Of a stretch of 64,000 nucleotides of DNA, positions 39,301-48,285 are shown one piece after another; the first letter of the stretch is position 1, and every line of letters starts with the position of its first letter. This DNA comes from Mya arenaria (lineage: Eukaryota; Mollusca; Bivalvia; Myida; Myidae). Both the position numbers and the translations under genes were made by a program. Location of the stretch: contig NC_069124.1 in assembly GCF_026914265.1 (NCBI RefSeq), positions 13,413,088 to 13,477,087 on the forward strand. Reading direction: 5' to 3'. The notes under the pieces are model-generated. The model searched no databases. It saw only the letters and a list, made by a program, of their open reading frames with translations, and was not told the DNA's origin.

Positions 39301-41394
39301 AGATCTATTAGAATAACTAGTTTATAATGTAACGTTTTATTACGTTAAATTAGTTGACTCATTTATGGATACATGTTGCATACATCGGGGAGTTTATTTT
39401 CATGGTGTATAGTGTTTGTATGATAATCATTAAGTATGTTATGTTTCCATTTTGAGTTCATTTATAATATTTATTTCAATCACTACTGGTAACGTTCTTA
39501 TATATATATATAATGATTTCATTTCAGGTACAAATTGGTGCCGGTACGACACCTGGAGCGTTTCAAATTCAGCCCCTTACTGCCATTCATGCGGGTATAA
39601 TTAGTGGGATAATAAAGGGCCACTTTTCACATGCGACAAAAATATATACGACAGTTATTGCTGAAAATTATGCTGGTTTGGCATCTGTATTCCAGTCAAC
39701 AGAACCAATTCTTATTGACCACACTTTACCGCTAATCACTGATTTATATGCATCAGCCACGGTAATCCACGTAAATGAGACGGAGGAGATTGTTACAAGA
39801 GTCAAGGTCAATGCAACCTGGAACGTGCATGACGATGAGAGTGATATTAAACATTGTACTTGTTCCGTTGGTAAGTCTAAGACAAAGCATAATATTTAGT
39901 ACATATAGTAATTATAGGTCCTCTACAGAGACAAACGTCAACATTCAATGCTGCAAGAAACGTTTACAGTTTATTATCAATATGCTTTTTACTCTAAGCT
40001 AATGTTTCTGACGACAACACATATACAATTCATACTCGAATTTATATTATTGAGCAGGAATGTTTCCATACAAAGCCAATATACAAGACCAATGGTATGC
40101 AGATAATCAATCATCTTGTGAGTCGACCCTCTTGCAGCTTAAACACGGCGATAAGGTGTACGTCAATATCAAATGTGTAAACAATGTTGAACTTGCGACA
40201 ACAACAACTGTAGCTTCAAATACACTGTCCATCAATTTTACTAAATCAAACGATGTAACTGTTAAAATTATACCTGTTAACGAAGCTCCTTTCAGCACAA
40301 TACCGATTACTGTAGCCCCGACGAAAATACAATCAAACAAATCTTTGGTGCAAATAAGTTGGTCTGAATTCAAACATACATCCGGTATTGACTATTACGA
40401 ATATTGCATATCAGACGAAAGAAATACCATCATAGTAGATTGGACAAATGTACAGTTGAAGACAGTGGCAAGTGCACATGGACTTATTCTAAACAATGCA
40501 GAGAAAATGAACGTAAGCGTCAGAGCAACAAACACTGGGCAGTATACAAGTGAGGCCGTCAATGCTTCTTTATTCACTATAAGCGAACCTTCAGCATTGT
40601 CAGGTTAGACGATAGAGTTCAGCAATTTCAGAGCAAGTTAATGTTCATTTTATTGAATGGTCCATTTTATGTTGTAACGGACTGGAATAAACTTGGTTAA
40701 AACTATTATATTGTTCGAACGCATTGATGGTAAAAATTAAATTTTACTCTGAATAGGGTTGTAATTTAACTGTCTTGATGTGTACTTATACATGTAAAAA
40801 TGGCATAAATACTATTTTAAGGAAGAGGTTAAAGAAAGAATAGTCGTACGAAATCAATGTGAACTTATTTAGCAGTCATCTTATAAGTATCCTTCTTAAT
40901 GAAAAACGAAATATTTTCATACAAAATTAAACTTGAAATGTGTTTATACTAATACTCAGGTGACAACTACCATTTCTTGGACTATCTTCGTTTGTGATAG
41001 GTTTTACATTTCCTATGATAGGTGTCTATTAAAGCAAGTTATTGTATTACTTGAAATAATGTAAATCTATTATATATATTTATTAAAATCAATTCTTATC
41101 GTTATTTCAGGAAACCCAATGCTTGTATCTCGAAACGGGCATATTATTCACATCGATTGGAAACCAGCATTCTTTACAATTCCGGACTTTCCAGTTGTTT
41201 ATAGCCTCATTGTGGGATCAAGAAAAGGATTCACCGACATTCTGGACATTAACTATTACACTGGACATACATATGATATTGCGGCTCCGTCGTCTACTCT
41301 AATTTCACCGAATATAACCGAGCTGTTCTTTACTGTAACTTGTACTTATCCAACAGGGATTTGGAGCGTTTACAGGACATCTTTCATAATGTGA
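17864..41394 (+). CDS. Large modular extracellular protein (TSP1 + Cys-rich + Fn3-like repeats)
   Basis: This is the gene model over all exons listed separately below; the 5' end is missing. Domain order is a thrombospondin type 1 module, two short Cys-rich modules, an EGF-like CxCxxGF segment, and about a dozen repeats of 90-110 residues. Each repeat has a conserved Trp, an acidic 'E/D-S-x-I' turn, a Y-x-x-G/VG strand and a closing 'V-D-x-T-P-P'-type linker. This is the layout of Fn3/Ig-like beta-sandwich arrays, so a secreted or surface adhesion/recognition role is inferred. Many N-x-S/T sites support an extracellular location. No membrane segment is visible before the stop at 41392-41394. 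Exons at 17,864-26,940 and 39,528-41,394 are clean; those at 35.2-38.95 kb are frame-damaged. I cannot give a family name. Confidence 0.7.
18080..18718. other. Intron with MITE family 2 copy
   Basis: Intron between the TSP1 exon and the next Cys-rich exon. It contains the MITE at 18295-18510. Confidence 0.7.
18295..18510 (+). mobile_element. MITE family 2, copy 2
   Basis: It begins TTAAAGATGCACTCTTATTC and shares ordered blocks with the inverted copy at 12925-13133. The right end is less clear than the left. It lies inside an intron in sense orientation. Confidence 0.65.
18719..18850 (+). CDS. Exon 2 in window: Cys-rich module
   Basis: Borders are ACACAG/ and /GTGAGA; both phases match neighbours. 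The 44-residue peptide includes CNLNYNIPHCPKNKLQCGG and RCELCNDPYYAAGYGNGC, with eight Cys at spacings typical of small disulphide-bonded EGF-like or furin-like modules. Confidence 0.8.
18851..23204. other. 4.35-kb intron
   Basis: No exon is seen. A degenerate tandem array occupies about 21340-21900. The 105-codon frame at 22193-22510 has no acceptor/donor support or domain and is not called. Confidence 0.6.
21340..21900. repeat. Degenerate ~58-bp tandem array
   Basis: Roughly nine or ten units recur, each with a 'CTGGGCC-AAATGCTGCGGTTACGTATAAGTCCGGAAATCT'-like layout. The anchor words are ACGTATTA/TATGTAT followed by TCCGGAAATCT. Units are diverged, so the array is old. Confidence 0.75.
23205..23330 (+). 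CDS. Exon 3 in window: Cys-rich module
   Basis: Borders are TTCAAG/ and /GTAAGT, phase 1 on both sides. Forty-two residues with CPSSIHQCKYRRC and YCKKCYEDN show the same paired-Cys pattern as the preceding exon, suggesting a duplicated module. Confidence 0.8.
23485..23895 (+). CDS. Exon 4 in window: EGF-like start, then beta-rich segment
   Basis: Borders are AAATAG/ and /GTATGA. It starts MCSWNNHFCWPGRCG with CQCASGF, an EGF-like C-x-C-x-x-G-F signature, and then about 100 residues without strong signature but with strand-like alternation (SHINFKMVASYHITL). It is joined in phase 1 to both neighbours. The exon introduces the beta-rich part of the protein. Confidence 0.8.
23896..25132. other. 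1.24-kb intron
   Basis: No exon. At about 24160-24390 there is a repeat-like patch of 'TATAACGAAA' words around a T15 tract. Confidence 0.6.
25133..25262 (+). CDS. Exon 5 in window
   Basis: Borders are TTAAAG/ and /GTTAGT; it starts in phase 1 and ends in phase 2, matching the next exon. It encodes 43 residues (FTTLTTHKQFTDYHQSQMVE followed by a charged helix-like segment). No domain is recognised by itself. Confidence 0.7.
25459..26617 (+). CDS. Exon 6 in window: first Fn3-like repeats
   Basis: This 1.16-kb exon (TTATAG/ to /GTAAGC) has 386 open codons, the longest clean coding stretch of the gene. It contains CYRYDSQPPEHC, then a repeat with ASKIESYEVRVNEVMPSNG, strands such as LYCITLEVKDVADNVRQC, another repeat with VCLSWKDYFYN, and a linker VFIDRSAPHLNNVSLEKDG opening a third. 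The 'K-V-x-A-x-D/N-x-x-G' strand is the Fn3-like E-F region. Many N-x-T/S sites are present. Confidence 0.85.
26712..26940 (+). CDS. Exon 7 in window: Fn3-like repeat
   Basis: Borders are TTTCAG/ and /GTGAGT, phase 0 in and phase 1 out. The peptide runs from CYCPDIGDCAFF through YYFTIKVTNMAGLSTTEH to a linker FLVHDSLPSEGVVYEG. 'F-T-I-K-V-x-N-x-A-G-L' is the same strand motif as in later repeats. Confidence 0.85.
27185..27348. repeat. (AAT)n microsatellite
   Basis: About 160 bases of AAT trinucleotides with a short interruption near 27255-27275. Translated frames here are poly-Asn artefacts. Confidence 0.95.
27650..29480 (+). mobile_element. Tandem-core interspersed element, copy 1
   Basis: The leading part, 27650-28370, is followed by about 1.1 kb of degenerate tandem units. 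Each contains a word like 'CCTGCCAAGCGAAACCATGG-GAGTGAGAGATTGTGACTGAAA' (units recognisable near 28600, 28790, 28960, 29130, 29250). A second, inverted copy lies at 46800-47770, with matching blocks on both sides. The layout (unique head, tandem core, no coding capacity) recalls Helentron-type or 'pearl' non-autonomous elements described in bivalves; family assignment is inference. Frames at 28447-29406 on the minus strand are not genes. Confidence 0.65.
29505..29735. repeat. GTGCACCT-rich repeat cluster
   Basis: The words AGGTGCACCTCTATATTTA or close variants occur four or five times in about 230 bases, in both orientations because AGGTGCACCT is its own complement. Confidence 0.65.
30473..30580. 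repeat. Imperfect palindrome, 108 bp
   Basis: Arms GTTATGCTTTATGAACGCAGT and its imperfect complement at 30559-30580 enclose a second, inner pairing (GCGAGCAAAT with ATTTGCTGGC). It could form a cruciform or be a very small MITE. Confidence 0.55.
32690..32850 (+). repeat. Dispersed repeat with copy at 45.67 kb, copy 1
   Basis: Shares with 45670-45840, in the same orientation, GCACTGTGCTGTT, GTTCTATGTC, GGTTTATGT and AGCTTGTTTCTGTAG-type blocks. It is probably the tail of a common interspersed element. Confidence 0.65.
33978..34190. repeat. Short tandem array, ~52-65-bp units
   Basis: Four units, each with CACTTCAGTACCGTATTCAC followed by CAGTAACGTTT and GGATATCAGAGTG. Anchor spacing is about 51, 65 and 65 bases. 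Confidence 0.8.
35244..35693 (+). CDS. Exon 8: Fn3-like repeat, frame-damaged
   Basis: Repeat signatures are clear: FITWD (Trp strand), EGESQIDDFFIGLG, then FYIFMKILNKTGLENIATVG and the linker VVIDQTPPLN, ending YFQVG at a GTAGGT donor in phase 1. The Trp strand and the EGESQ segment are in different frames, so one frame change lies near 35,340. No convincing acceptor is visible at the left side; the start given here is a weak AAG. The exon is either decaying or mis-assembled. Confidence 0.65.
35916..37147 (+). CDS. Exon 9: several Fn3-like repeats, multiple frame changes
   Basis: Coding character is continuous but jumps frame. LHKTYNNLEFYMNMHVYNNA comes first, then RYPPRQTVIFDIDPSVNN, then a long segment with MCSLSVSFGYDTVSP and RYIINIPYKVDV, a Trp strand VSWKFIDHH followed in another frame by TYSVGISET, and finally VRLIIHWSIEDKDIG with FYQWTLAQDAEG. 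Frame changes fall near 36,010, 36,205, 36,715 and 36,770, some at A or T runs. A donor at 37148 (GTGTTG) gives the phase needed by exon 10, while a stronger-looking GTAAAA at 37136 does not. Confidence 0.65.
37520..38022 (+). CDS. Exon 10: Fn3-like repeat, clean
   Basis: Borders are TCAAAG/ and /GTAGGC; 167 open codons. It includes FLHDNEFDFGTIILCP, Cys pairs (NDCDTEVAC), CSDGFIFDNTAPIPVG as linker, VVITWDPFHEETG as Trp strand, and HYSIGVG at the donor. The N-E-T and N-T-T sites suggest glycosylation. Overlapping minus-strand frames are shadows. Confidence 0.8.
38188..38597 (+). CDS. Exon 11: Fn3-like repeat with in-frame TGA
   Basis: After an ATTATAG acceptor the coding frame reads FEWSIGIHKQPYGEGIFDLQ, YDIYVKVWFGLSKYA, the linker IKVDQTPPNVRRG, and then DFTEWTDKISAF. 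It is followed by TGA (38526-38528), and SGVFSEQQNEIQQYSVALG continues in the same frame. Other repeats have Trp just before 'S/G-x-F', so TGA replaces an expected TGG. The frame also does not match the phase left by exon 10. The exon ends at GTAAAT in phase 1, which does fit exon 12. Confidence 0.65.
38745..39213 (+). CDS. Exon 12: Fn3-like repeat, one frame change
   Basis: TTTCAG/ acceptor in phase 1; FASENIGLKTTISIGNLTLE and RYYFTVTAVNTAGLYTSVSS, then linker FIIDT. Near 38,915-38,925, at an A4 run, the frame changes and continues as VYVDSVILQINRF, STAWNHKHISVFSYTF and on to a /GTATGA donor in phase 0. This is the last damaged exon. Confidence 0.65.
39528..39870 (+). CDS. Exon 13: Fn3-like repeat, clean
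   Basis: TTTCAG/ to /GTAAGT. It reads VQIGAGTTPGAFQIQPLT, YTTVIAENYAGLASVFQS, linker ILIDHTLPLITD, then VNATWNVHDDESDIKHC and CSVG at the donor. 'W-N-V-H-D-D-E-S-D-I' is the best-preserved version of the Trp/acidic-turn motif in the gene. Confidence 0.85.
40058..40603 (+). CDS. Exon 14: two Fn3-like repeat halves, clean
   Basis: GAGCAG/ to /GTTAGA, phase 1 on both sides. It contains VYVNIKCVNNVELATTTT, linker KIIPVNEAPFSTIP, VQISWSEFKHTSGIDYYEYC, and VSVRATNTGQYTSEAVNAS. The order of strands follows the other repeats. Confidence 0.85.
41111..41394 (+). CDS. Exon 15: last exon in window, with stop
   Basis: TTTCAG/ acceptor in phase 1; 94 codons ending at TGA. It includes IIHIDWKPAFFTIPDFPVVY and LFFTVTCTYPTGIWSVYRTS. 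It ends within or just after a repeat with no hydrophobic anchor, so the protein is either secreted or this model misses a terminal exon. Confidence 0.75.
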
Positions 41395-41493
41395 CCTTTA
41401 ACTTGATAGTGAAGATTATTAGTTGGTGCAAAGCTTGCATCTGCTTCTTTACAAAAAATTGTAGCTTTCAATATTTATGTATTCCTCCTTGTA

Positions 41494-42020
41494 GTTTCAT
41501 TTTTTTATATTTGAAATGTATTCCTAGTTAATTTCGTGCAGATGTAGGTCGACTGTCAATTGTTAGTTAAAGAAAATTGTACAATTCGGATTTTATTTGT
41601 TTAGTTATGTTTATATCATTTTGTACATTGTGCTTTATATGTATATATTTTATAGTATATTTTATTATAGTGACTATGTGTGATTTTGTCTTTTTTGTTC
41701 ATTTTTTTATATTTGAAATGTATTCCTAATTAATTTCGTGCAGATGTAGGTCAATTGTTAGTTAAAGAATATTGTACAATTCGGATATAATTTGTTTAGT
41801 TATATTTATATCATTTTGTACATTGTGCTTTATATTTATATCTGTTATAGTATATTTTATTATAGTGACTATGTGTGATTTTGTCTTTTTTGTTTCATTT
41901 TTTGTTATATTTGAAATGTATTCGTAATTAATGTCGTGCAGACATAGGTGGACTGTCGAATGTAAGTTAAAGAAAAATGTACAATTCGGATATTATTTGT
42001 TTAGTTCTGTACTCTGTGCT
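41494..42020. repeat. ~200-bp tandem repeat just after the stop codon
   Basis: About 2.6 copies of a 195-203-base unit begin near 41497, 41699 and 41892. Each has TATATTTGAAATGTATTC, GTGCAGA-GTAGG, TTAGTTAAAGAA and TTGTACATTGTGC in order. It starts about 100 bases after the stop, so it would lie in the 3' UTR or immediate flank. Confidence 0.85.
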
Positions 42021-45000
42021 ACCTTTCTTTTTAGTTATATGTTTGTTGTATGACTTATTTTTTTCAATTCATTGATTCACGTTTTGTCTTGCCTTTCTGT
42101 AATTATATATTACATATTGATTCGTTTTATTGTCGCTTCCATTCCGCTCTTTATGGTATCAAAATGCCTTTGTGTGATGTTTTAATACTCCTTAAATCTT
42201 ATAGTATGATACGAAAACTGTAAGTCAACAATTAAAATGCAAGCAAACAACACATGAGATAATTGCAGAGCATGACAGCCACATTACAGAAAACGTTTGA
42301 CAACTAAGGTACAAAAAATGACTAACGTAATAAGATGAAATGTCAGGCTGCTGTGCTTGTCCCTGTTGCTTTGTGTTGTATCCATATAATGAAAGATTAT
42401 TCAAACGGATATATTTAATACATCACTGCTAGTTAAAAATTTAGATACATTCCGTTGGGGAGGAGGCAAAAACATTTTTTATTCCTTCAAGCGTGTCAAA
42501 AACATATATAAAATTCTGATTAAGAAGTACTTTAAACAAACACAATAAAAACACATTTAAGAATACTAGGATGTTTAGAAATAGCAGACTGTCGAAAACT
42601 TCCATACAGTTATTGAATTCCTGGTAATTGTATGTCAATATTAACGTTATGGTATTTTTGATGTCGGAATTCCACATAGTCTACCAACACAACTGCTGGT
42701 CTCAGTACCAACATTCAAAATCACTGTTTGGTAATAACTAAAACATTCATGATATACAGCATCCAACCTGGCACGTCGTGTGGTACAATTTCTAAAATTC
42801 TGGTTGTTCATTGAACAAATGTGTACGACATTTCTATTATCTTTAAAAGGTTTTGGCAACATCTGATTAGTTAACACCAGTCAAAACATTCCTTCGACCT
42901 TTGGCCATTATCAAGGAAATGCGCGAAAACATATGGCATTTTATAAGATATGGTCACATTGACTATAATACGAGTTTATATGAATAGGTTTGAATATTGT
43001 GCGACATTGTGCCGTCCGAGGTAATATGAATATGGCACTGGGACGACATTGTACGCTTTAAAATAATAAAATATACGATTGTTTTAGTATGTTACAATGA
43101 TAAAACAAAACTAGGAACCATACACACTTTCGGCCATACTTTGTTTAAACAACATATCATTTTTAACGATAAAACATTAGTCCAGCAGCTCTACGACGAT
43201 GGCTGAGTTGCAAGAAGTGTTCGCGAATTATTTGAATGACGAAAATATTCAAATGTTTTTTATCTATCCATATTTTCCCGACAATATCGAAGAAACGACG
43301 TCACTAGTTCACACGTTCGTGAACGTGTTATAAGTAAATGTTCCTTGACACGCGTATGACTGCTTTCTAACTGAATAGAAATGATAGATGCCCGAAACAC
43401 TCGTAGTGTTTGTAATTTGATATGTTACCAATTCTGCAACCTGCTACTTCTGGCTCCAATTGGAATCACTGTGTTCAGTCACCAGTTTTAGCGCGTTGTA
43501 GCAGAAGGCCCATTTTATCCCGGTGCACTTGCATACCCCTGTGCCACCTTGAAGTTGCGAAACATGTGCCTTCCAGCTACGTAAAATGTTATCTTGTCAC
43601 CATGGAAACTGCAATGCCAGTTATGGCTATTGTGAGCTTGATTATCATTTTCCCATCTGCCATACACCCTGCATAATGAATACCGCAATGAGTCAGTTTG
43701 TATGGACTATCATGGAGCAACAAAACTGCACATGACTTTTTTATTGGACACTTCTAGTTAAATGATACGTTATTAAATAAAAGTAACGGTGAGTTGAAAC
43801 TCACCTTTCGACATGAGGATATCAAAGAGTTGTCGCTCTGAAACCGATCGTGTTAGTTCAATTTTGTCTCAATTAGGATACTTCTTCAAAAACTGATTTC
43901 GTGAAATTGAAACGCCTTTACGGTTAAAAAAGTTTATCATCAAATTATTGAATGCACAAAATTCAGAACCGTGATATGCTGTACAAGCATCATGCAACTT
44001 GCCACTTATTGTTAAATAGTTACGCCTGTTTTCATCGCCAAAAGGCAGCAACGTATTCACGACTATGAATCACAACGCAAGGCAGGGAGCAAACCAGTCG
44101 CGGCAACTTATGTGCCGACAACAATTTTTAGTCTAAGTGATTTATATGAGCAATGTTCGAGTTAGCCTATATTGATTGACATCATCGGTGCAGTCCGATT
44201 TAGAGCCATGAGCTGAGACCTTTTGAACAAGTCCACTGTAACATTCATCAATAGGTTAAGGGTGTCATATTAGGGTTATCTGTTCAGAGCAGCAAATATT
44301 ATAGCCATTATAATTATGATTTACTATACACAATTTTTGCGTCAGATGTGGTCATATCTTCAAAAGAATAAAACAAAAACACATTTCAGATAATTTTTTA
44401 AAAAATGTCGCAACTATGGTGCCTCAAACCGCAATGACAGCAATTCTCATCTCAATATAAAATTTCATATCAATATTTCGTTCGTAGCAAAAACAATTAT
44501 TCAAAGTTGTTAAACCGATCGATTGCCAAGCGCAAGATCCTTTAAAATTTAATGTTGCGTTGTGGTTATCATTTTAATGTATCGAAGCTACGCCGTGAGG
44601 GAATGTCGTTTCAGGTAATGTGCTAATTAGAGAATGAGTTCCACACGAGGTATTAAAACTTTGACTTTGATAAAAACTGTACTAAAATAAGATTTCGGAC
44701 GAACTTTAAAACATATTTTAGTTAAATGTTCAAGATGTGCGTGTTGTTGTGTGATAAACACCGAAATAGCAAAATGAAAAAATAAGCTCCAGACTATATA
44801 ACTATGGAACGAAATAAATACGAAAAAAATATTTTATTGATAAGACATCAAACAGCATGCTTTGAATTGTATATTTATATAAATAATGGTTAAATTGGCC
44901 AAAGCAAAACATTATAATAAAACTCATTTTCTCGAAAAATATCTGTACTTCTTACACCATGTTTATATAATTGTGAATAACATGTAAAGGAATTATTGCT

Positions 45001-46530
45001 TCAGTGTTATTGAAAATTGTATACATATTATTATGTCAGAATTTGAGATATTGATGGTTTTTGAATGTTACAAGGTGATTTTGGTTTTTGAAAATCTGTG
45101 TCACCCTTGGTTATGTACAATTCAAATAACGAAATATGTTTTCAAACATCAATTATTAATACTTAAATATAGTATTTCTGATTAACACATTACTTTGGAG
45201 TACAGTAAGGCAAAGTCCTTCAATGAGTTGGTTTGATCAAGACCAAACATAGACAAACGAAATGGTACAAATGTTTCGTATTGTTTTGTTTTATTCAAAA
45301 CGTTACCAAATGTCTCCTATCACACTGAATTGAAACGCTCCCATCAAAGTGCATAGCTTTTAAACACTATCTTCACGGTGTCTATTAATGTACACAGGAA
45401 ATAAGAAAGCCGCTTAATGCACCATCGTCAATTGCAGAAGTGATAATCTCACAGTTAGGTGCTCCTACAGTAGGCCTGAAGATGTAATGCAATTACCTAA
45501 TTGCAGTATACACGGTGTGTCGGACCAAAATCATTCAAATTCAGTCTTATAAATACAACTGAAATGTTCCATGGGTTTAAACTCGACGCCAGATAGTGAT
45601 AAATTCTAGTCTATATCTACTAGATTCACAGAAATATTCATGTATTATAAACATACCTAGTTTTTTATATAGTATATATGCACTGTGCTGTTTGTTGAGT
45701 TTTGTGCTGTTGTTTCATGTTTTATGTTTGGTTTTTTTGTTGTTGTTGTTTGTGTTCTATGTCCTTGGCGTTTACCCTGTGGCATTAAACAGGTTTATGT
45801 TTAAACTTTTGGCTACGGAGCTTGTTCTGTAGGTTTTCACATAAGTCTAACTCTCGTATGGAAACAGCACGCGATCAGAATGTGTTTGTAGACGGGCATC
45901 TGTTTAGTACTTAATGCCTTAACAACAATATATATACATCACCTGGGTGCAAGTTGATTACTCATCTAGCGGCGAAAACCGTCAGACAAATATATAACAA
46001 GGTAAAATAATATGCAAGAATGTGTGGTATGGAAACTCTAGTTATACACAAATAACTATAAATACAAAAGGGTATTGCCATTTAACATAAGGTCGACTGG
46101 AAATAATTAAACCTGTTTAAGTAGTGGAGGAGGATGAGGTGTAGCTTTTTAGCGCAATGCTTGTTCGTTGAAGACAAAGGTATGACAGTTGCGATTACAT
46201 TTGTTTTTTAAGAATACGTTTTATCTACGTTTTAATTTCACAGGTTTGTATACTAAGTGATATACAACTAAACAGTTTTCTTAACCAAGCCAATGAATGC
46301 AGTTTCATGGCAAATAACATAATTACCTTTATGTTCCATAAAATGTTACTTAAGTATTATACTAGGTTCATTAATGACTCCCATATCCCTCGTATTATAT
46401 TTATATATGCTAGCTACAATAATGACATCATACAATCAGTTGATCACAGCAAAACCATTCATCTTTACAGTCACAATCACTCATAAAGCCATGGTATCAT
46501 ACCGCACTTCTCAAGTAAACCTGGGAGAAA
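42021..46530. other. Intergenic DNA
   Basis: No supported gene. A 45-codon ATG frame at 43199-43333 (MAELQEVFANYLNDENIQ) and a minus-strand frame at 43869-44060 look slightly coding-like but lack supporting structure. The dispersed repeat at 45670-45840 lies here. Confidence 0.5.
45670..45840 (+). repeat. Dispersed repeat, copy 2
   Basis: Same-orientation partner of 32690-32850, with an extra TTG-rich insertion in its middle. Confidence 0.65.
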
Positions 46531-46533
46531 AAG

Positions 46534-46611
46534 TGCGCCCGGTGTGGCGCTCGAACCCACGAACGCCAGAACACTAGCACGGTGCTCTAACAAACTGAGC
46601 TAACCAGGCGC
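46534..46611 (-). mobile_element. tRNA-Thr-like SINE head
   Basis: On the minus strand the segment folds like a tRNA. The acceptor arms GCCTGGT and ACCGGGC pair throughout, the D stem is GCTC/GAGC, the anticodon loop CTAGTGT offers AGT (Thr), and a TTCGAGC T loop sits in a mostly paired stem. The anticodon stem is poorly paired. It is followed by CTCCCAGGTTTACTTGA, which recurs after the next tRNA-like unit, so I read it as a SINE head rather than a working tRNA gene. Confidence 0.6.
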
Positions 46612-46689
46612 CTGGTTCTAACCCACACACACTCCTCCCCCATTAACCTTTTAGGCCGACGGAGGCAATCCTTCCGTTTATAGCTGCCA

Positions 46690-46775
46690 CCTGTCAAGTA
46701 AACCTGGGAGGAAAAGTTTGCCTGTTGTGGGGTTCGAACCCACCGGATCACTAGCCAACTGGGCTAACCGGGAAG
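46690..46775 (-). mobile_element. Second tRNA-derived SINE head, anticodon arm lost
   Basis: On the minus strand GGTTAGCCCAGTTGGCTAG (A box) is followed almost directly by GTGGGTTCGAACCCCAC (a perfect T arm), with no room for an anticodon arm. The tail CCTCCCAGGTTTACTTGA matches that of the neighbouring copy. Confidence 0.65.
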
Positions 46776-46799
46776 CTGGTTCTAACCCACACACACACT

Positions 46800-47770
46800 A
46801 CACTCCACCATGGTTTCGCTTGGCAGGAGGGGATACTCCTCCCGCATCCTCCCCGTCCAATTTCTTAATTTGATTACAATCTGATCCACAAAAGTGGAGT
46901 TTCATGGCTCAAGAATTCCCCTGTCACACAATTCCTGTATATCTTTTTAGTTTCAACCTCTCAACCAGCGCGTGGATAATGAAAATGTGTTCCCATCCTT
47001 TGATCTCAGTCTAATCCTCTCAATCAGCCATGGTTGTGGCTCACAGACACCCCATCCATCTTTCCAGTGACAACATCTCACTCAGTAATAGAGATTTCTA
47101 CACTGATCAACAGCATGTCATAAGTTTATGAAATTGATACTTTCATGTTATGATTTACTGAATGGTGTTTTTACAAAATATCATACCTGTTACATGTACG
47201 TGACAAGCTCTGCTATGTGTACCAGTGAAATTTATGGTCGTAATTGAATCAATAATCCAACAGGGATTAATTCTTTGTAATTTCTATCCGACCAACAATT
47301 GTCAAACATTTAAATATAAGTGTACAAGCCATAATGACAACAACTGGAGAATAAACTGTCAGAATAGTGACCTTCGTTTAGAATGGTAAACAATGCGTAT
47401 TGATATCCTTAATGAACAAGAAATTACAAAATGGATATCTCCGACAATCTATAGAACTGTGATTTCTTTGTCTTTGTGTGTTTACAAAAAGTATTCATAG
47501 TAATTTTATATAAGCATACTCTGAACTATATTGATAACTATTTGGGCGCTATTTCGCATATCGTAGTTTCAATTTTCATGAGACTGTTTTCTTCAGTGTC
47601 GTCACGCTCTGATGACATTTTGGTGTCCGGCATGCACGCGCTCAATATGTTTTATGAACAGAAAAATACTGGTTCCATCACCTTGATGTCTTTTATTTAG
47701 GTTCATAGTGGTTGCACTTTTGAAAGAAAGTAGTGCTAAGTGCAAAGTACATACATGTAGCTCAGTTTAG
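46800..47770 (-). mobile_element. Tandem-core interspersed element, copy 2 (inverted)
   Basis: Complement of the element at 27650-29480. The tandem-core words (CCATGGTTTCGCTTGGCAGGAGG on the plus strand), the CATACCTGTTACATGTACGTGAC block and the CTGGTTCCATCACCTTGATG block all occur in mirrored order. The tandem core is much shorter than in copy 1. The 74-codon frame at 47476-47700 is part of the element. Confidence 0.65.
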
Positions 47771-48285
47771 AGCCCGTATACGCATTTTATCATTGGCACG
47801 GACTAAATCCTCGCGAATTAATCCGGTGGACATTTTGAAGTCACATATTTAGTAATTAACGGATGAGCACAAATAATGCAGTTGATTTCCAAGGATATAA
47901 ACTTTGTTTAATCACAGTCTGAAATATCATTTGTAATCTACCCAAGAAAGATAGTCTGAATTTTTAAACGCCAATATCCTGGATTTCTGTCTAAACAATA
48001 TTTGTACTCTGAAATACGTATATGTTTATATTAACAGAATGATTTGCATTGGAAATGAATTGCTGTAACGGAATGTTAATGTAAACGCAGTAAGTGTACT
48101 TATCATCAAAACATTGTTTTAGTATTATAGTATGGAAATCATTATTGATAAAAATTTCATGAAAAAATATTTTTATCAGATAAAACCAGATAATGAAAGA
48201 CAGTCGTTCATCTTAGTGTCGAACGTTTACAGGTTATTTCTTAAGCTGAAGCCCGCCGTTAAAAAACTTCATAAAACGACATTAC
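47771..48285. other. Intergenic DNA
   Basis: Nothing recognisable. It is the 3' flank of the minus-strand Mab-21-like gene. No clear AATAAA was found on that strand here. Confidence 0.5.

Noticed and set aside
43199-43333. 45-codon ATG frame MAELQEVFANYLND
   Set aside because: Coding-like but isolated, with no splice borders or family; too little to call a gene.
46534-46611. Functional tRNA-Thr gene
   Set aside because: The anticodon stem is poorly paired and the segment shares its tail with a second, degenerate tRNA-like unit, which points to a SINE.
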